Shown here: positions 1 to 5,915 of the stretch, one piece after another
Position numbering within the stretch: position 1 is the stretch's first letter
How the letters are laid out: the number at the start of each line of letters is the position of its first letter
Assembly: GCA_016463365.1 (NCBI GenBank)
Contig: JAEMRJ010000073.1
Location: 1 to 11,176, forward strand
Reading direction: 5' to 3'
Source of the DNA: Thermoleophilaceae bacterium
Lineage (GTDB): Bacteria > Actinomycetota > Thermoleophilia > Solirubrobacterales > JACPNS01
DNA: 11,176 nt
Notes under the pieces: model-generated
Told to the model about the DNA's origin: nothing
Databases searched by the model: none
What the model saw: only the letters and a program-made list of their open reading frames with translations
Position numbers and translations under genes: made by a program

Positions 1-2
1 GC

Positions 3-32
3 CAGCCCCCCGCCGGCCAGCCCCCCGCCGGT
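3..32 (+). repeat. 15-bp tandem repeat encoding QPPAG
   Basis: Two adjacent 15-base units (3-17 and 18-32) differ only at the last base, and a degenerate third follows (QPPVPPAGQ). They encode the Pro/Gln-rich cytoplasmic tail of the membrane protein. The array touches the window edge, so the total number of copies cannot be seen. Confidence 0.75.
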
Positions 33-599
33 CAACCACCCGTACCGCCCGCAGGCCAGCCGCAGTACCAGCAGCCCGTCGACCCGCTCGCCGAGCTCGA
101 CAAGAAGCGCAAGCAGCAGCTGGGAATTCTCTCGGCCGTCGCCGCCGTCCTGATCGTCGCCGCATTCTTCGGCGGAAAGGCGATCGAGAAAAAGAATTAC
201 GACCCCGGCAAGGACGGCTACAACGAGATCTACGCCGAGGGTGCGAAGGCGGGCACCACCGCCGGAACTGCTGCGGGAACCAAGGCCGGTGAAGCATCGG
301 GCGAAGAATCTGGCAAGAAGGAGGGCAAGTCCGAAGGAATCGCCGAAGGCACCGAGCAAGGTAAGGCCCAAGGTGAAGCAGAGGGCGAGGCGGAAGGTGC
401 GTCGCAGGCACTTGGTGGTCTGGGCAGCTGGAGCACCACCGCGCCGTACGTGGTTCAGATGGAAGACGGCCCCAACAGCAGCGTCCCATACACAGTGAGC
501 AGCCGCACCGCGATGCAGCCGGGGATCTTCTACAAGATCTGCAGTTCCGGCCAGGGCGTCTGCACCGAATCGGACCCCGGTCCGAGTTCCGGGCAATAG
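3..599 (+). CDS. Membrane-anchored Gly-x3 repeat protein, N-terminus missing
   Basis: The frame is open at the left edge and ends in TAG at 597-599, giving about 198 visible residues. I do not recognise a named family. In order it shows a Pro/Gln-rich segment with QPPAG units (visible residues 1-25), a charged stretch containing KKRKQ, one hydrophobic helix (about residues 41-58), a Gly-x-x-x repeat of 14 evenly spaced glycines (240-398), and a C-terminal region with two cysteines (KICSS and GVCTE). The basic residues before the helix suggest the N-terminus is inside and the repeat and Cys-containing tail outside; this is inference. The repeat is rich in Ala, Glu, Lys and Thr, so it is probably helical or rod-like. 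The secreted transglycosylase-like gene starts 10 bases downstream, so an envelope role and co-transcription are plausible. The function is unknown. The coding call is firm because of the frame-consistent repeats and the TM segment. Confidence 0.8.
   Translation, partial: QPPAGQPPAGQPPVPPAGQPQYQQPVDPLAELDKKRKQQLGILSAVAAVLIVAAFFGGKAIEKKNYDPGKDGYNEIYAEGAKAGTTAGTAAGTKAGEASGEESGKKEGKSEGIAEGTEQGKAQGEAEGEAEGASQALGGLGSWSTTAPYVVQMEDGPNSSVPYTVSSRTAMQPGIFYKICSSGQGVCTESDPGPSSGQ
240..398 (+). repeat. Period-12-bp repeat encoding 14 evenly spaced glycines
   Basis: Glycine codons occur at 240, 252, 264, 276, 288, 300, 312, 324, 336, 348, 360, 372, 384 and 396, that is, at every fourth residue without a break. 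The three residues between them vary (Ala, Thr, Lys, Glu, Ser, Gln, Ile), and the glycine codons themselves vary (GGT, GGC, GGA). The DNA is therefore not a simple tandem duplication, and the period appears to be kept at protein level. The pattern resembles the deca-GX3 motif known from eukaryotic Yae1/Lto1 proteins and glycine-zipper helices, but homology is not implied. Confidence 0.9.
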
Positions 600-609
600 C
601 CTCGCGCAG

Positions 610-1512
610 GTGACCCTGCCCCACCGCTCAATTCGCGCAGCTCTGATCGCGCTGGCCGCCGCCATCTCTGTGGCAGCGGCCGGCGCGGTCTGGAGTGCGC
701 CGGCCGACGCCGCCGTCTGTGGCAAACCGGTGCCGTACCCCGGCAACTCAGCAGACGCTGAGTCGTTCGCCAACTGGATGGCCAACGCCGCGATGGCAAA
801 GGGCCTTCCCGGCGAGCTGCCGGTGATGGCCGGACTGGTCGAATCGGGGCTGAAGAACCTCAATTACGGCGACGCCGACAGCGTCGGCTTCTTTCAGATG
901 CGCGCGAGCATCTGGAACAAGGGCAAGTACGCGGGTTACCTGAAGAAACCCGATCTGCAGATGCAGTGGTTCACCGACACCGCAGCATCGGTCCGCAGCT
1001 ACTACAAGAGCAGCGGCAAGGGCGACCCGGCCGCGAGCTCAAAGACCTACGGCGTGTGGATCGCCGACATCGAGCGCCCTGCCGCGCAGTACCGCGGCCG
1101 CTACCAACCTCGCCTGGCCCAGGCCCAGAAGCTCGTCGCCGCAACCTGCGTCGACCTGCAGGGCGTGAATGTCCTTGCGCCGACTTCACGCCTGAAGATC
1201 AAGCGCAGGCAGCACCCCGGCCGCACCGGTGCGATCGCCGTGCAGGTCAGCTGCCCGCAGTCACCGTGCCTCTCAACGGTGCGCGCGAACTTCCGCGTGC
1301 CTGGTCGACGCGGCGTTGTGAAGCTTTCGTCTGACACCGCGATGATCGCCGCGGGATCGCGCCTGACCCTGCGGGTCCTTGTGCCGCACAAGGTGCGCAA
1401 GCGCATCCGTCAACTTGGCGGCAGCACCACAAAGGCTCGGCTACGCGTCAGCGTGGCCGGCACCAACGGGGCTTCGACCGTTCGTATCCGGAACATCGCG
1501 CTGGCGAAATAG
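610..1512 (+). CDS. Secreted lytic-transglycosylase-like protein
   Basis: A predicted cell-wall hydrolase of 300 aa. Residues 1-34 form a Sec signal peptide: basic MTLPHRSIR, an Ala-rich hydrophobic core, and an Ala-x-Ala type cleavage site at PADAA. Residues about 45-180 look like a lysozyme-fold SLT domain: VESGL places a candidate catalytic acid at Glu78, followed by GFFQMR (93-98), the usual second signature, where GxxQ follows the catalytic Glu. Residues about 195-300 form a separate Arg/Lys-rich, beta-type domain with a Cys pair (SCPQSPC, 215-220) of unknown role, perhaps wall binding. The start is GTG; no strong Shine-Dalgarno is visible, and coupling to the preceding gene (10-base gap) may drive translation. 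Substrate and activity are inferred from motifs only. It converges on the glutaminase gene with a single base between the two stop codons. Confidence 0.85.
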   Translation: MTLPHRSIRAALIALAAAISVAAAGAVWSAPADAAVCGKPVPYPGNSADAESFANWMANAAMAKGLPGELPVMAGLVESGLKNLNYGDADSVGFFQMRASIWNKGKYAGYLKKPDLQMQWFTDTAASVRSYYKSSGKGDPAASSKTYGVWIADIERPAAQYRGRYQPRLAQAQKLVAATCVDLQGVNVLAPTSRLKIKRRQHPGRTGAIAVQVSCPQSPCLSTVRANFRVPGRRGVVKLSSDTAMIAAGSRLTLRVLVPHKVRKRIRQLGGSTTKARLRVSVAGTNGASTVRIRNIALAK

Positions 1513-1513
1513 C

Positions 1514-3316
1514 TCAACCGACCAGTGTCTGCAGGGCCCGCTGGAACATCCGGGCGTCGATCGCAACGATCGTCAAGAGGTTCCTGAGCAGGATCGCCTG
1601 CAGCGCCGGCTCGGCGTTGCGTAGTTCGCGCAGCGAGCTGTGCGGCAGCGTCCAGTATTCAACGTCGGAATCAACCCGCACCGTTGCCGAACGGTTGGAG
1701 CCGGTGACGAACGCGATTTCGCCGATCAGACCGCCCGGGCCGGCCGTGCTGACGCGGCGCTGCTCGCCGGGCCGCAGTTCGATGAATGCCGAGAGCCGCC
1801 CACGCGTCACAAGATAAAGCCGGTCGGCAACGTCGCCGACGTGGAAGAGATGTTCGCCGGCCGCGATTTCATGGCGCTCCATCAGAGCGACCACCTCAGC
1901 CAGTTGCTCTTCGGAAAAATCGCTGAGCAGTGAGTGGTCGCGGAGCTCGATCGCCTCTGGTTCGGGCGCCGCTTCGGAGTCGCCGAGCAGCTGGTCTTCG
2001 CACCACTCGAGCGCAAGGTCCAGCCCCGGCAGTTCACGCAGCTCGCGCCCGGCCGCCTCGACCAACAGTTCGTGAAACCGCGCAACGCTGCTGAGCACCA
2101 GCCCGCGCCCGTCCTCTTCGAGCGCGACGCAGAGATCGGCGAGCATCACGGCCGACTCGTGATCGATCTTGTTAACCCGGTGGAAGTCGAGCACCGTGAA
2201 GCGCAGATCGGCACCGATCACTGCGCGGATCGCCCGCTCGCTGGCGGCGAAATCGAGGTCCCCCTGGAGCTCAAACGCCCCAGCGCACCGGCCTTCGGAC
2301 TGGATCAGCTCTGCCTGCTCGGGCGAGCGCCAACGCTTCGATCGCATTTCATCGAGGCGGAACCGCGTGTGCACGGGCGACGCCTGGTCACGGCCCGTCT
2401 GAATCGGATGCAGTCCGAGCTCACGGGTGATGTCTTCACAGACAAGCACGCCGCGCACGCTGTTGCCGGCTTCGTCCAGGCGCGGCGAGAAGACCCCGAT
2501 CCCGAGCTGCCCCGGCAGCACCGCGATGATCCCGCCGGCGACGCCGCTCTTGGCCGGCAGACCGACCGTGTAGAGCCAGTTGCCGGCGCGGTTGTACATC
2601 CCGCAGGAGACCATCACGCTGAGCACCTTGCGCACCGTCTTCTCGCTCGCAGCGCGGCGGCCGTTGCGCGGGTTGACCCCGCCGTTGGCAAGCGTCGCCG
2701 CGATCATCGCCAGGTCGGTGCAGTCGACCAGCGCCGAGCACTGGGAGAAGTAGTCCTCAACGGCCGGCTCAGGGCGATCGGTGATCGCGCCCGAACCATG
2801 GAGCAGGTAAGCGATCGCGCGATTGCGGTCGCCGGTGCGTGCCTCACCGGCGCGGACGGCTTCGTCGAGCTCGATGTTCCGGCCGGCATAGGCCGAGTAG
2901 GTGTCGAGGATCCGGTCGAGCCGCGGCATCGCGGTTGACGGATCGAGGATTCCGACTGCGGCGATCGCCCCGGCGTTGACCATCGGATTGAGCGGTGTCC
3001 CGGTCACCGGATCGAGCGTGATCGAGTTGAAGGCATCGCCGGTCGGCTCGACGCCGATGTGCTCACGGACCTTCTGCTCGCCCAGTTCTTCGAGCGCGAG
3101 GCCGTAGGTCAGCGGCTTGCTGATCGACTGGATGGTGAACCGCTCACGGGTGTCGCCGGCTTCATACACGGCACCCTGCGTCGTGACCATGCTGATCCCG
3201 AAGAAGTCGGGCTCGGCAGCGGCGAGCTCTGGGATGTAGTCCGCGACAGCGCCGTCCTTGACCCCGACGTGGCGATCGTGAAGCGTCTGGAGGTAATCGT
3301 TGACCGGCGAGCGCAT
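1514..3316 (-). CDS. glsA: Glutaminase-STAS-cyclic nucleotide-binding fusion
   Basis: A 600-aa cytosolic enzyme predicted to hydrolyse L-glutamine to glutamate and ammonia. The serine-type glutaminase domain spans residues 1-303, with the Ser-x-x-Lys dyad at S64/K67 (SISK), NAGA at 114-117, Glu158 and Asn165 in the EARTGDRNR region, Tyr189, and the YTVGLPAKSGVAGG block at 249-262. Residues about 340-447 look like a STAS domain (FELQGDLDF, then VLDFHRVNKID); the usual DSSG phosphorylation motif is not present. Residues about 461-590 form a cNMP-binding domain whose phosphate cassette retains GEIA (532-535) and R542-S-A. Classical GlsA enzymes are about 300 aa, so the C-terminal half is regulatory. 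Glutaminases with a C-terminal STAS domain are known. The inference is that a cyclic nucleotide, probably cAMP, tunes glutamine breakdown. ATG start; 18 bases from the upstream gene, probably one operon. Confidence 0.93.
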   Translation of the reverse strand: MRSPVNDYLQTLHDRHVGVKDGAVADYIPELAAAEPDFFGISMVTTQGAVYEAGDTRERFTIQSISKPLTYGLALEELGEQKVREHIGVEPTGDAFNSITLDPVTGTPLNPMVNAGAIAAVGILDPSTAMPRLDRILDTYSAYAGRNIELDEAVRAGEARTGDRNRAIAYLLHGSGAITDRPEPAVEDYFSQCSALVDCTDLAMIAATLANGGVNPRNGRRAASEKTVRKVLSVMVSCGMYNRAGNWLYTVGLPAKSGVAGGIIAVLPGQLGIGVFSPRLDEAGNSVRGVLVCEDITRELGLHPIQTGRDQASPVHTRFRLDEMRSKRWRSPEQAELIQSEGRCAGAFELQGDLDFAASERAIRAVIGADLRFTVLDFHRVNKIDHESAVMLADLCVALEEDGRGLVLSSVARFHELLVEAAGRELRELPGLDLALEWCEDQLLGDSEAAPEPEAIELRDHSLLSDFSEEQLAEVVALMERHEIAAGEHLFHVGDVADRLYLVTRGRLSAFIELRPGEQRRVSTAGPGGLIGEIAFVTGSNRSATVRVDSDVEYWTLPHSSLRELRNAEPALQAILLRNLLTIVAIDARMFQRALQTLVG

Positions 3317-3334
3317 CGCGCGGACCGAGCGGGG

Positions 3335-3832
3335 CTAACTGCTGATGTCGACGCCGCTGCAGTCGACCGGCTCGAGCGTCTCTTTGTAGGAGTTGACGAG
3401 CTCCTGCCCGGCGGACTTCAGCTTGTCCTGCGCATTTTCGAGCGAAAGGCTCGTGCCGAGGCTCTTGAGCGTGTCTGTGACTGCGGTCTCGAACTGCTGG
3501 TTTGCGGCCTGGAGCTCAGCTTTGCGATCGGGATTGACCTTGGACTGGTTGTCACGGATTGTGGCGACGTCGTTGCTGATGCCGCTGACGTTTTCTTTGA
3601 AGCCGTTGAGCGTGAAGTTGGTGATGTTTGTGGAGGCCAGGCTCTCGACGCGCTTCTGGATGTCGGCGCGGGCCGTGCAGACGGCAGTCAGGGCCTTCTC
3701 TTCTTCGGACTCACGGGTCACGAAGTACACAATCAGTCCGAGCACGATCACCACGAGGAGCGATCCGAGGACGATGAGCACGGTCTTGTTGCTTTTGGAC
3801 ACCGGGTCCGGCTGCGGTGCTGAGGCTTCCAT
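3335..3832 (-). CDS. Single-pass membrane protein with helical extracytoplasmic domain
   Basis: A 165-aa protein that I cannot assign to a family. A short Pro-rich N-terminus with KSNK precedes a strong hydrophobic helix (about residues 17-39). The rest is polar, helix-forming and partly heptad-like (residues about 45-155), with many Asn, Gln, Thr and Glu. Only two cysteines lie in this region, one just after the membrane (TAVC) and one near the end (PVDC); if exported, they could form a disulfide closing the domain. Positive residues before the helix and an acidic run after it (ESEEEK) favour an N-in, C-out topology. The glutaminase fusion begins 18 bases downstream on the same strand, so the two are probably co-transcribed. 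A link to glutamine sensing is only a guess. A promoter-like element lies directly upstream. Confidence 0.78.
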   Translation of the reverse strand: MEASAPQPDPVSKSNKTVLIVLGSLLVVIVLGLIVYFVTRESEEEKALTAVCTARADIQKRVESLASTNITNFTLNGFKENVSGISNDVATIRDNQSKVNPDRKAELQAANQQFETAVTDTLKSLGTSLSLENAQDKLKSAGQELVNSYKETLEPVDCSGVDISS

Positions 3833-3841
3833 ATCTGGCGG

Positions 3842-3869
3842 ATCCTAGCCGAAATCAATGCGCGGTCAG
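3842..3869 (-). promoter_or_regulatory. Putative promoter, nearly leaderless, for the membrane protein-glutaminase unit
   Basis: Read on the minus strand, a CTGACC (-35-like, 3864-3869) is followed after 16 bases by TAGGAT (-10-like, 3842-3847), and the ATG at 3832 comes 9 bases later. Each hexamer matches the sigma-70 consensus at 4 of 6 positions. Transcription would start within a few bases of the ATG. The -35 box overlaps the stop codon of the polyphosphate kinase gene. No Shine-Dalgarno is present. Confidence 0.45.
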
Positions 3870-4666
3870 TACTTCTCCGGCACGAAGTTCTGGTCGTCCA
3901 TCGGCGGCCGCACATAGGCTGAGATGTCGGGACGCGGCGGAAGGGCAATCGGCTCCCAGGGCTCTTCTTTGTACGGGATCTGACCGAGCAGGTGACTGAT
4001 GCAGTTCAGGCGGGCGCGGCGCTTGTCGTCGGCTTCGACGACCCACCACGGGGCCTGCTTGATGTCGCAGACGGCGAACATCTCGTCCTTGGCCTTTGAG
4101 TAGTCCATCCAGCGGTCGCGCGACTCGACGTCTATCGGCGAGAGCTTCCACTGGCGCATCGGGTCGTGCACGCGCGCCTGAAAACGTTCTTCCTGAACGT
4201 CCGGGCTGACCGAGAACCAGTACTTGATGACCTTGATACCGCTGCGTACGAGCATGCGCTCAAACTCCGGAGCGCTGCGCAGAAACTCTTTGTACTCGTC
4301 GTCGGTGCAGAAGCCCATCACGTGCTCGACGCCGGCGCGGTTGTACCACGAACGGTCAAACAGGACCATCTCGCCGGCCGAGGGCAGATGCTCTGCGTAG
4401 CGCTGGAAGTACCACTGCGTGCGTTCGCGCTCGGTAGGGGTCCCGAGCGCGACCACGCGGGTGTGCCGCGGAGAGACGCGCTCCATGATCCGCTTGATCA
4501 CGCCGCCCTTGCCGGCCGCATCGCGGCCTTCGAAGATCACGACCGCGCGCTGACCGGTGGCGATCATGTAGCGCTGCTGGATGACCAGTTCGCGCTGGAG
4601 TCTTCTGAGTTCTTTCTCGAACTCGAGCTTTGGCATCGATTTCTTGGCGGCAGGTTTGTGCGACAT
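3866..4666 (-). CDS. ppk2: Polyphosphate kinase 2 family protein
   Basis: A 266-aa cytosolic kinase predicted to transfer phosphate between polyphosphate and nucleotides. PPK2 enzymes usually phosphorylate ADP or GDP (or AMP, depending on class) with polyphosphate as donor. A P-loop (GRDAAGKGG, residues 47-55) follows the strand AVVIFE. The Walker B region DRSWYNRAGVE (104-114) and the lid-region motif TPTERERTQWYFQRY (76-90) are present. The C-terminal half has the family's conserved SVSPDVQEERFQAR and WWVVEADDK segments. Length fits a one-domain PPK2. The nucleotide class cannot be decided by eye. The chosen ATG at 4666 gives a short basic tail before the LEFEKEL helix; a second Met at residue 11 is a less likely start. 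It appears to be a single-gene unit with its own leaderless-type promoter. A pyrophosphatase gene lies elsewhere in the window, but nothing links the two. Confidence 0.95.
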   Translation of the reverse strand: MSHKPAAKKSMPKLEFEKELRRLQRELVIQQRYMIATGQRAVVIFEGRDAAGKGGVIKRIMERVSPRHTRVVALGTPTERERTQWYFQRYAEHLPSAGEMVLFDRSWYNRAGVEHVMGFCTDDEYKEFLRSAPEFERMLVRSGIKVIKYWFSVSPDVQEERFQARVHDPMRQWKLSPIDVESRDRWMDYSKAKDEMFAVCDIKQAPWWVVEADDKRRARLNCISHLLGQIPYKEEPWEPIALPPRPDISAYVRPPMDDQNFVPEKY

Positions 4667-4672
4667 GTCTGC

Positions 4673-4678
4673 AATCTA
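4673..4678 (-). promoter_or_regulatory. -10 element for ppk2, leaderless geometry
   Basis: On the minus strand, TAGATT is 6 bases before the ATG at 4666, so transcription would begin at or next to the start codon. No good -35 is seen; a TTCTGT lies 17 bases upstream, inside the end of the DUF3037 gene. The eight bases TAGATTGC recur in front of the HipA-like gene. No Shine-Dalgarno is present within the usual distance of the ATG. Confidence 0.5.
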
Positions 4679-4693
4679 GACCCGGAGGGCGAT

Positions 4694-5080
4694 CTACAGA
4701 ACCAGATCTGCGAAGAGTTCGTCGAGCGCTTTTCGCGGGTCAGTGCACAGCCCGGTGTGCGTCGGCGAGCATTGCACGACGGTGCTCGACGGGGCGGCCA
4801 ACCAGCCGAAGCGCTCGCTCATCGGGAGCGCGGCCATCGGGCCTGCGTCAGGCTCGCCGTCGGCCACCCGGGTGAACGCCTTCAGCGCCGCTTCGACGGC
4901 GGACGGGTCGCACTCCGGGCAGAGCGCGGCAAGCTTCGCGAGGTCGAGCTGGACGCGAGCCGCCAGAAACTCGTGCTGGCGCGCGAAGAAAAGCACTCCG
5001 GCATTGACGAACTCGCCCCGCTCGATGTCAGGCACGACGCGGATGATCGCGTAGGAAAAGGCACTAGCGGGCTCGGGCAT
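4694..5080 (-). CDS. DUF3037 family protein
   Basis: A 128-aa protein matching what I know of DUF3037: an opening strand YAIIRVVPDIERGEFVNAGV (residues 10-29), with the characteristic RGEFVN, followed by a strand with FFAR and a helical middle (LAKLAALCPECDPSAVEAAL). No catalytic motif is recognisable. The frame is open to an ATG at 5116, but the ATG at 5080 is preferred: it has AGGAGG exactly 6 bases upstream and starts just before the family's first strand. With this start it overlaps the end of the HipA-like kinase gene by 17 bases (5064-5080), which implies translational coupling. DUF3037 genes are, as I recall, often found next to HipA-like kinases, so the protein may be a partner, substrate or regulator of the kinase. 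The function is unknown. Confidence 0.88.
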   Translation of the reverse strand: MPEPASAFSYAIIRVVPDIERGEFVNAGVLFFARQHEFLAARVQLDLAKLAALCPECDPSAVEAALKAFTRVADGEPDAGPMAALPMSERFGWLAAPSSTVVQCSPTHTGLCTDPRKALDELFADLVL

Positions 5081-5828
5081 TGTCTGCCTCCTCACTGAAC
5101 TGCGCTGACGCGGCAACGCGCGCGGTCAGGTACTCCGCGTAGACCTCTGGCCGGCTGACCGTGAACCACTCTGCGGAGACGCTCGCCACCGCCGCCTCGA
5201 TCACCGTCGCGTCGACGATCGGCGCAAGTCGCTCGCCGGCCGCCGCGACTGAACTCGCATGCGGGAGCAGTACATGCTCTGCGATCTGCGCAAACGGCAG
5301 CGTCGCCTGATCAGGGTCGAGCCCTGCGTGCTGGCGATACAGCGCCGCACCGTGATCGATCGCCCAGAGCTCGCCGTGCCAGATCAACAGGTTCGGATTC
5401 TGCGCGCTGCGATCGACGTTGGTCAGGAGCGCATCGAGCCAGACGATCGCGGCGGCCTCGTCTGGCGGTGGCTGACGCTCGTCGGCAGGCGAGTAGGTCA
5501 TCGCGCCCGGCAGGAAATCGCTGCCGAGATTGGTGCCCGGGCTGGCGACGATCAGTTCCTGGATCTCAGGATCCGGCTCGGCGATCCCCAGCGCCGGGTC
5601 GACGTCCACAAAAGCCTGCCGCGGCACGCGTACGCCGATCGCACCGGCGATCGCACCGGCAATCAGCTCCGAAGCCAGCGCGAGCGTCCCCTGCCCCGCG
5701 CCGCGGAACTTGACGACATACAGGCCGTCGTCGTCTGCCTCCATCAGGCCCGGCATCGAGCCACCCTCGCGCAGCGGAGTGACGTAACGCGTCGCGTTGA
5801 CGCGGCCGATCTCGGTGATGGTGTTCAT
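5064..5828 (-). CDS. HipA-like kinase family protein
   Basis: A 254-aa protein of the HipA-like kinase group, shorter than classical HipA toxins (about 440 aa) and without their N-terminal subdomain. From the chosen start, residues 15-23 (YVTPLREGG) form the nucleotide-binding entry, VVKF places the ATP-binding Lys at 40, NVDR-x3-N gives the catalytic Asp139 and metal-binding Asn144, and AIDHG gives the metal-binding Asp158. The kinase core therefore looks intact. Substrate unknown; HipA itself phosphorylates glutamyl-tRNA synthetase. The frame extends to an ATG at 5864, but the ATG at 5828 fits the family's N-terminus, and the upstream ATG would lie before the likely -10 box. No Shine-Dalgarno is visible. 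It overlaps the DUF3037 gene by 17 bases, and no HipB-type DNA-binding gene is beside it. Whether it is a toxin is open. Confidence 0.88.
   Translation of the reverse strand: MNTITEIGRVNATRYVTPLREGGSMPGLMEADDDGLYVVKFRGAGQGTLALASELIAGAIAGAIGVRVPRQAFVDVDPALGIAEPDPEIQELIVASPGTNLGSDFLPGAMTYSPADERQPPPDEAAAIVWLDALLTNVDRSAQNPNLLIWHGELWAIDHGAALYRQHAGLDPDQATLPFAQIAEHVLLPHASSVAAAGERLAPIVDATVIEAAVASVSAEWFTVSRPEVYAEYLTARVAASAQFSEEADNARAR
5087..5092 (-). promoter_or_regulatory. Ribosome binding site deciding the DUF3037 start
   Basis: AGGAGG on the minus strand stands 6 bases before the ATG at 5080. It is the best Shine-Dalgarno in the window and lies inside the coding end of the HipA-like kinase. It supports 5080, not 5116, as the start and suggests reinitiation by ribosomes finishing the kinase. 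Confidence 0.8.
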
Positions 5829-5842
5829 GGCAGCTCGCGGGC

Positions 5843-5848
5843 AATCTA
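5843..5848 (-). promoter_or_regulatory. -10-like element for the HipA-like/DUF3037 unit
   Basis: TAGATT on the minus strand lies 14 bases before the ATG at 5828. Transcription would start around 5836, leaving a leader of under 10 bases. The octamer TAGATTGC is identical to that in front of ppk2. No convincing -35 box was found at 16-18 bases. Confidence 0.4.
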
Positions 5849-5885
5849 CAGGTCGGGCGTGCACAAGTATTAAGCGGACTCATGC

Positions 5886-5898
5886 TCCGGCGACCGGA
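5886..5898. promoter_or_regulatory. 13-bp inverted repeat in the divergent promoter region
   Basis: TCCGG and CCGGA flank CGA as a perfect 5+3+5 palindrome, ending 4 bases before the -10-like box of the epimerase gene. In this position, in the promoter spacer, it could be an operator. In GC-rich DNA a palindrome of this size can also arise by chance. Confidence 0.3.
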
Positions 5899-5902
5899 CA
5901 AC

Positions 5903-5908
5903 CGATAC
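5903..5908 (+). promoter_or_regulatory. -10-like element for the epimerase-glycosyltransferase unit
   Basis: GATACT lies 7 bases before the ATG at 5916 and matches TATAAT at 4 of 6 positions, including the key second A and last T. This predicts a leaderless transcript. No -35 match is visible, and there is no Shine-Dalgarno upstream of the ATG. Confidence 0.4.
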
Positions 5909-5915
5909 TGCTCGA

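Noticed and set aside
1934..2938. A 334-codon open frame on the plus strand
   Set aside because: Antisense to the glutaminase fusion, whose domains continue without a break through this span. No recognisable fold.
3059..3823. A 254-codon plus-strand frame, partly Leu/Val-rich, with membrane-like stretches
   Set aside because: It mirrors the coding DNA of the small membrane protein and the start of the glutaminase; the hydrophobic look comes from reading the opposite strand.
4166..5098. A 310-codon open frame on the plus strand
   Set aside because: It crosses opposite both ppk2 and the DUF3037 gene and reads through their intergenic promoter; its product has no motif.
5081..5116. A longer DUF3037 protein starting at 5116
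   Set aside because: The extra 12 residues are Arg/Ser-rich and not family-like, while the ATG at 5080 has an ideal ribosome binding site.
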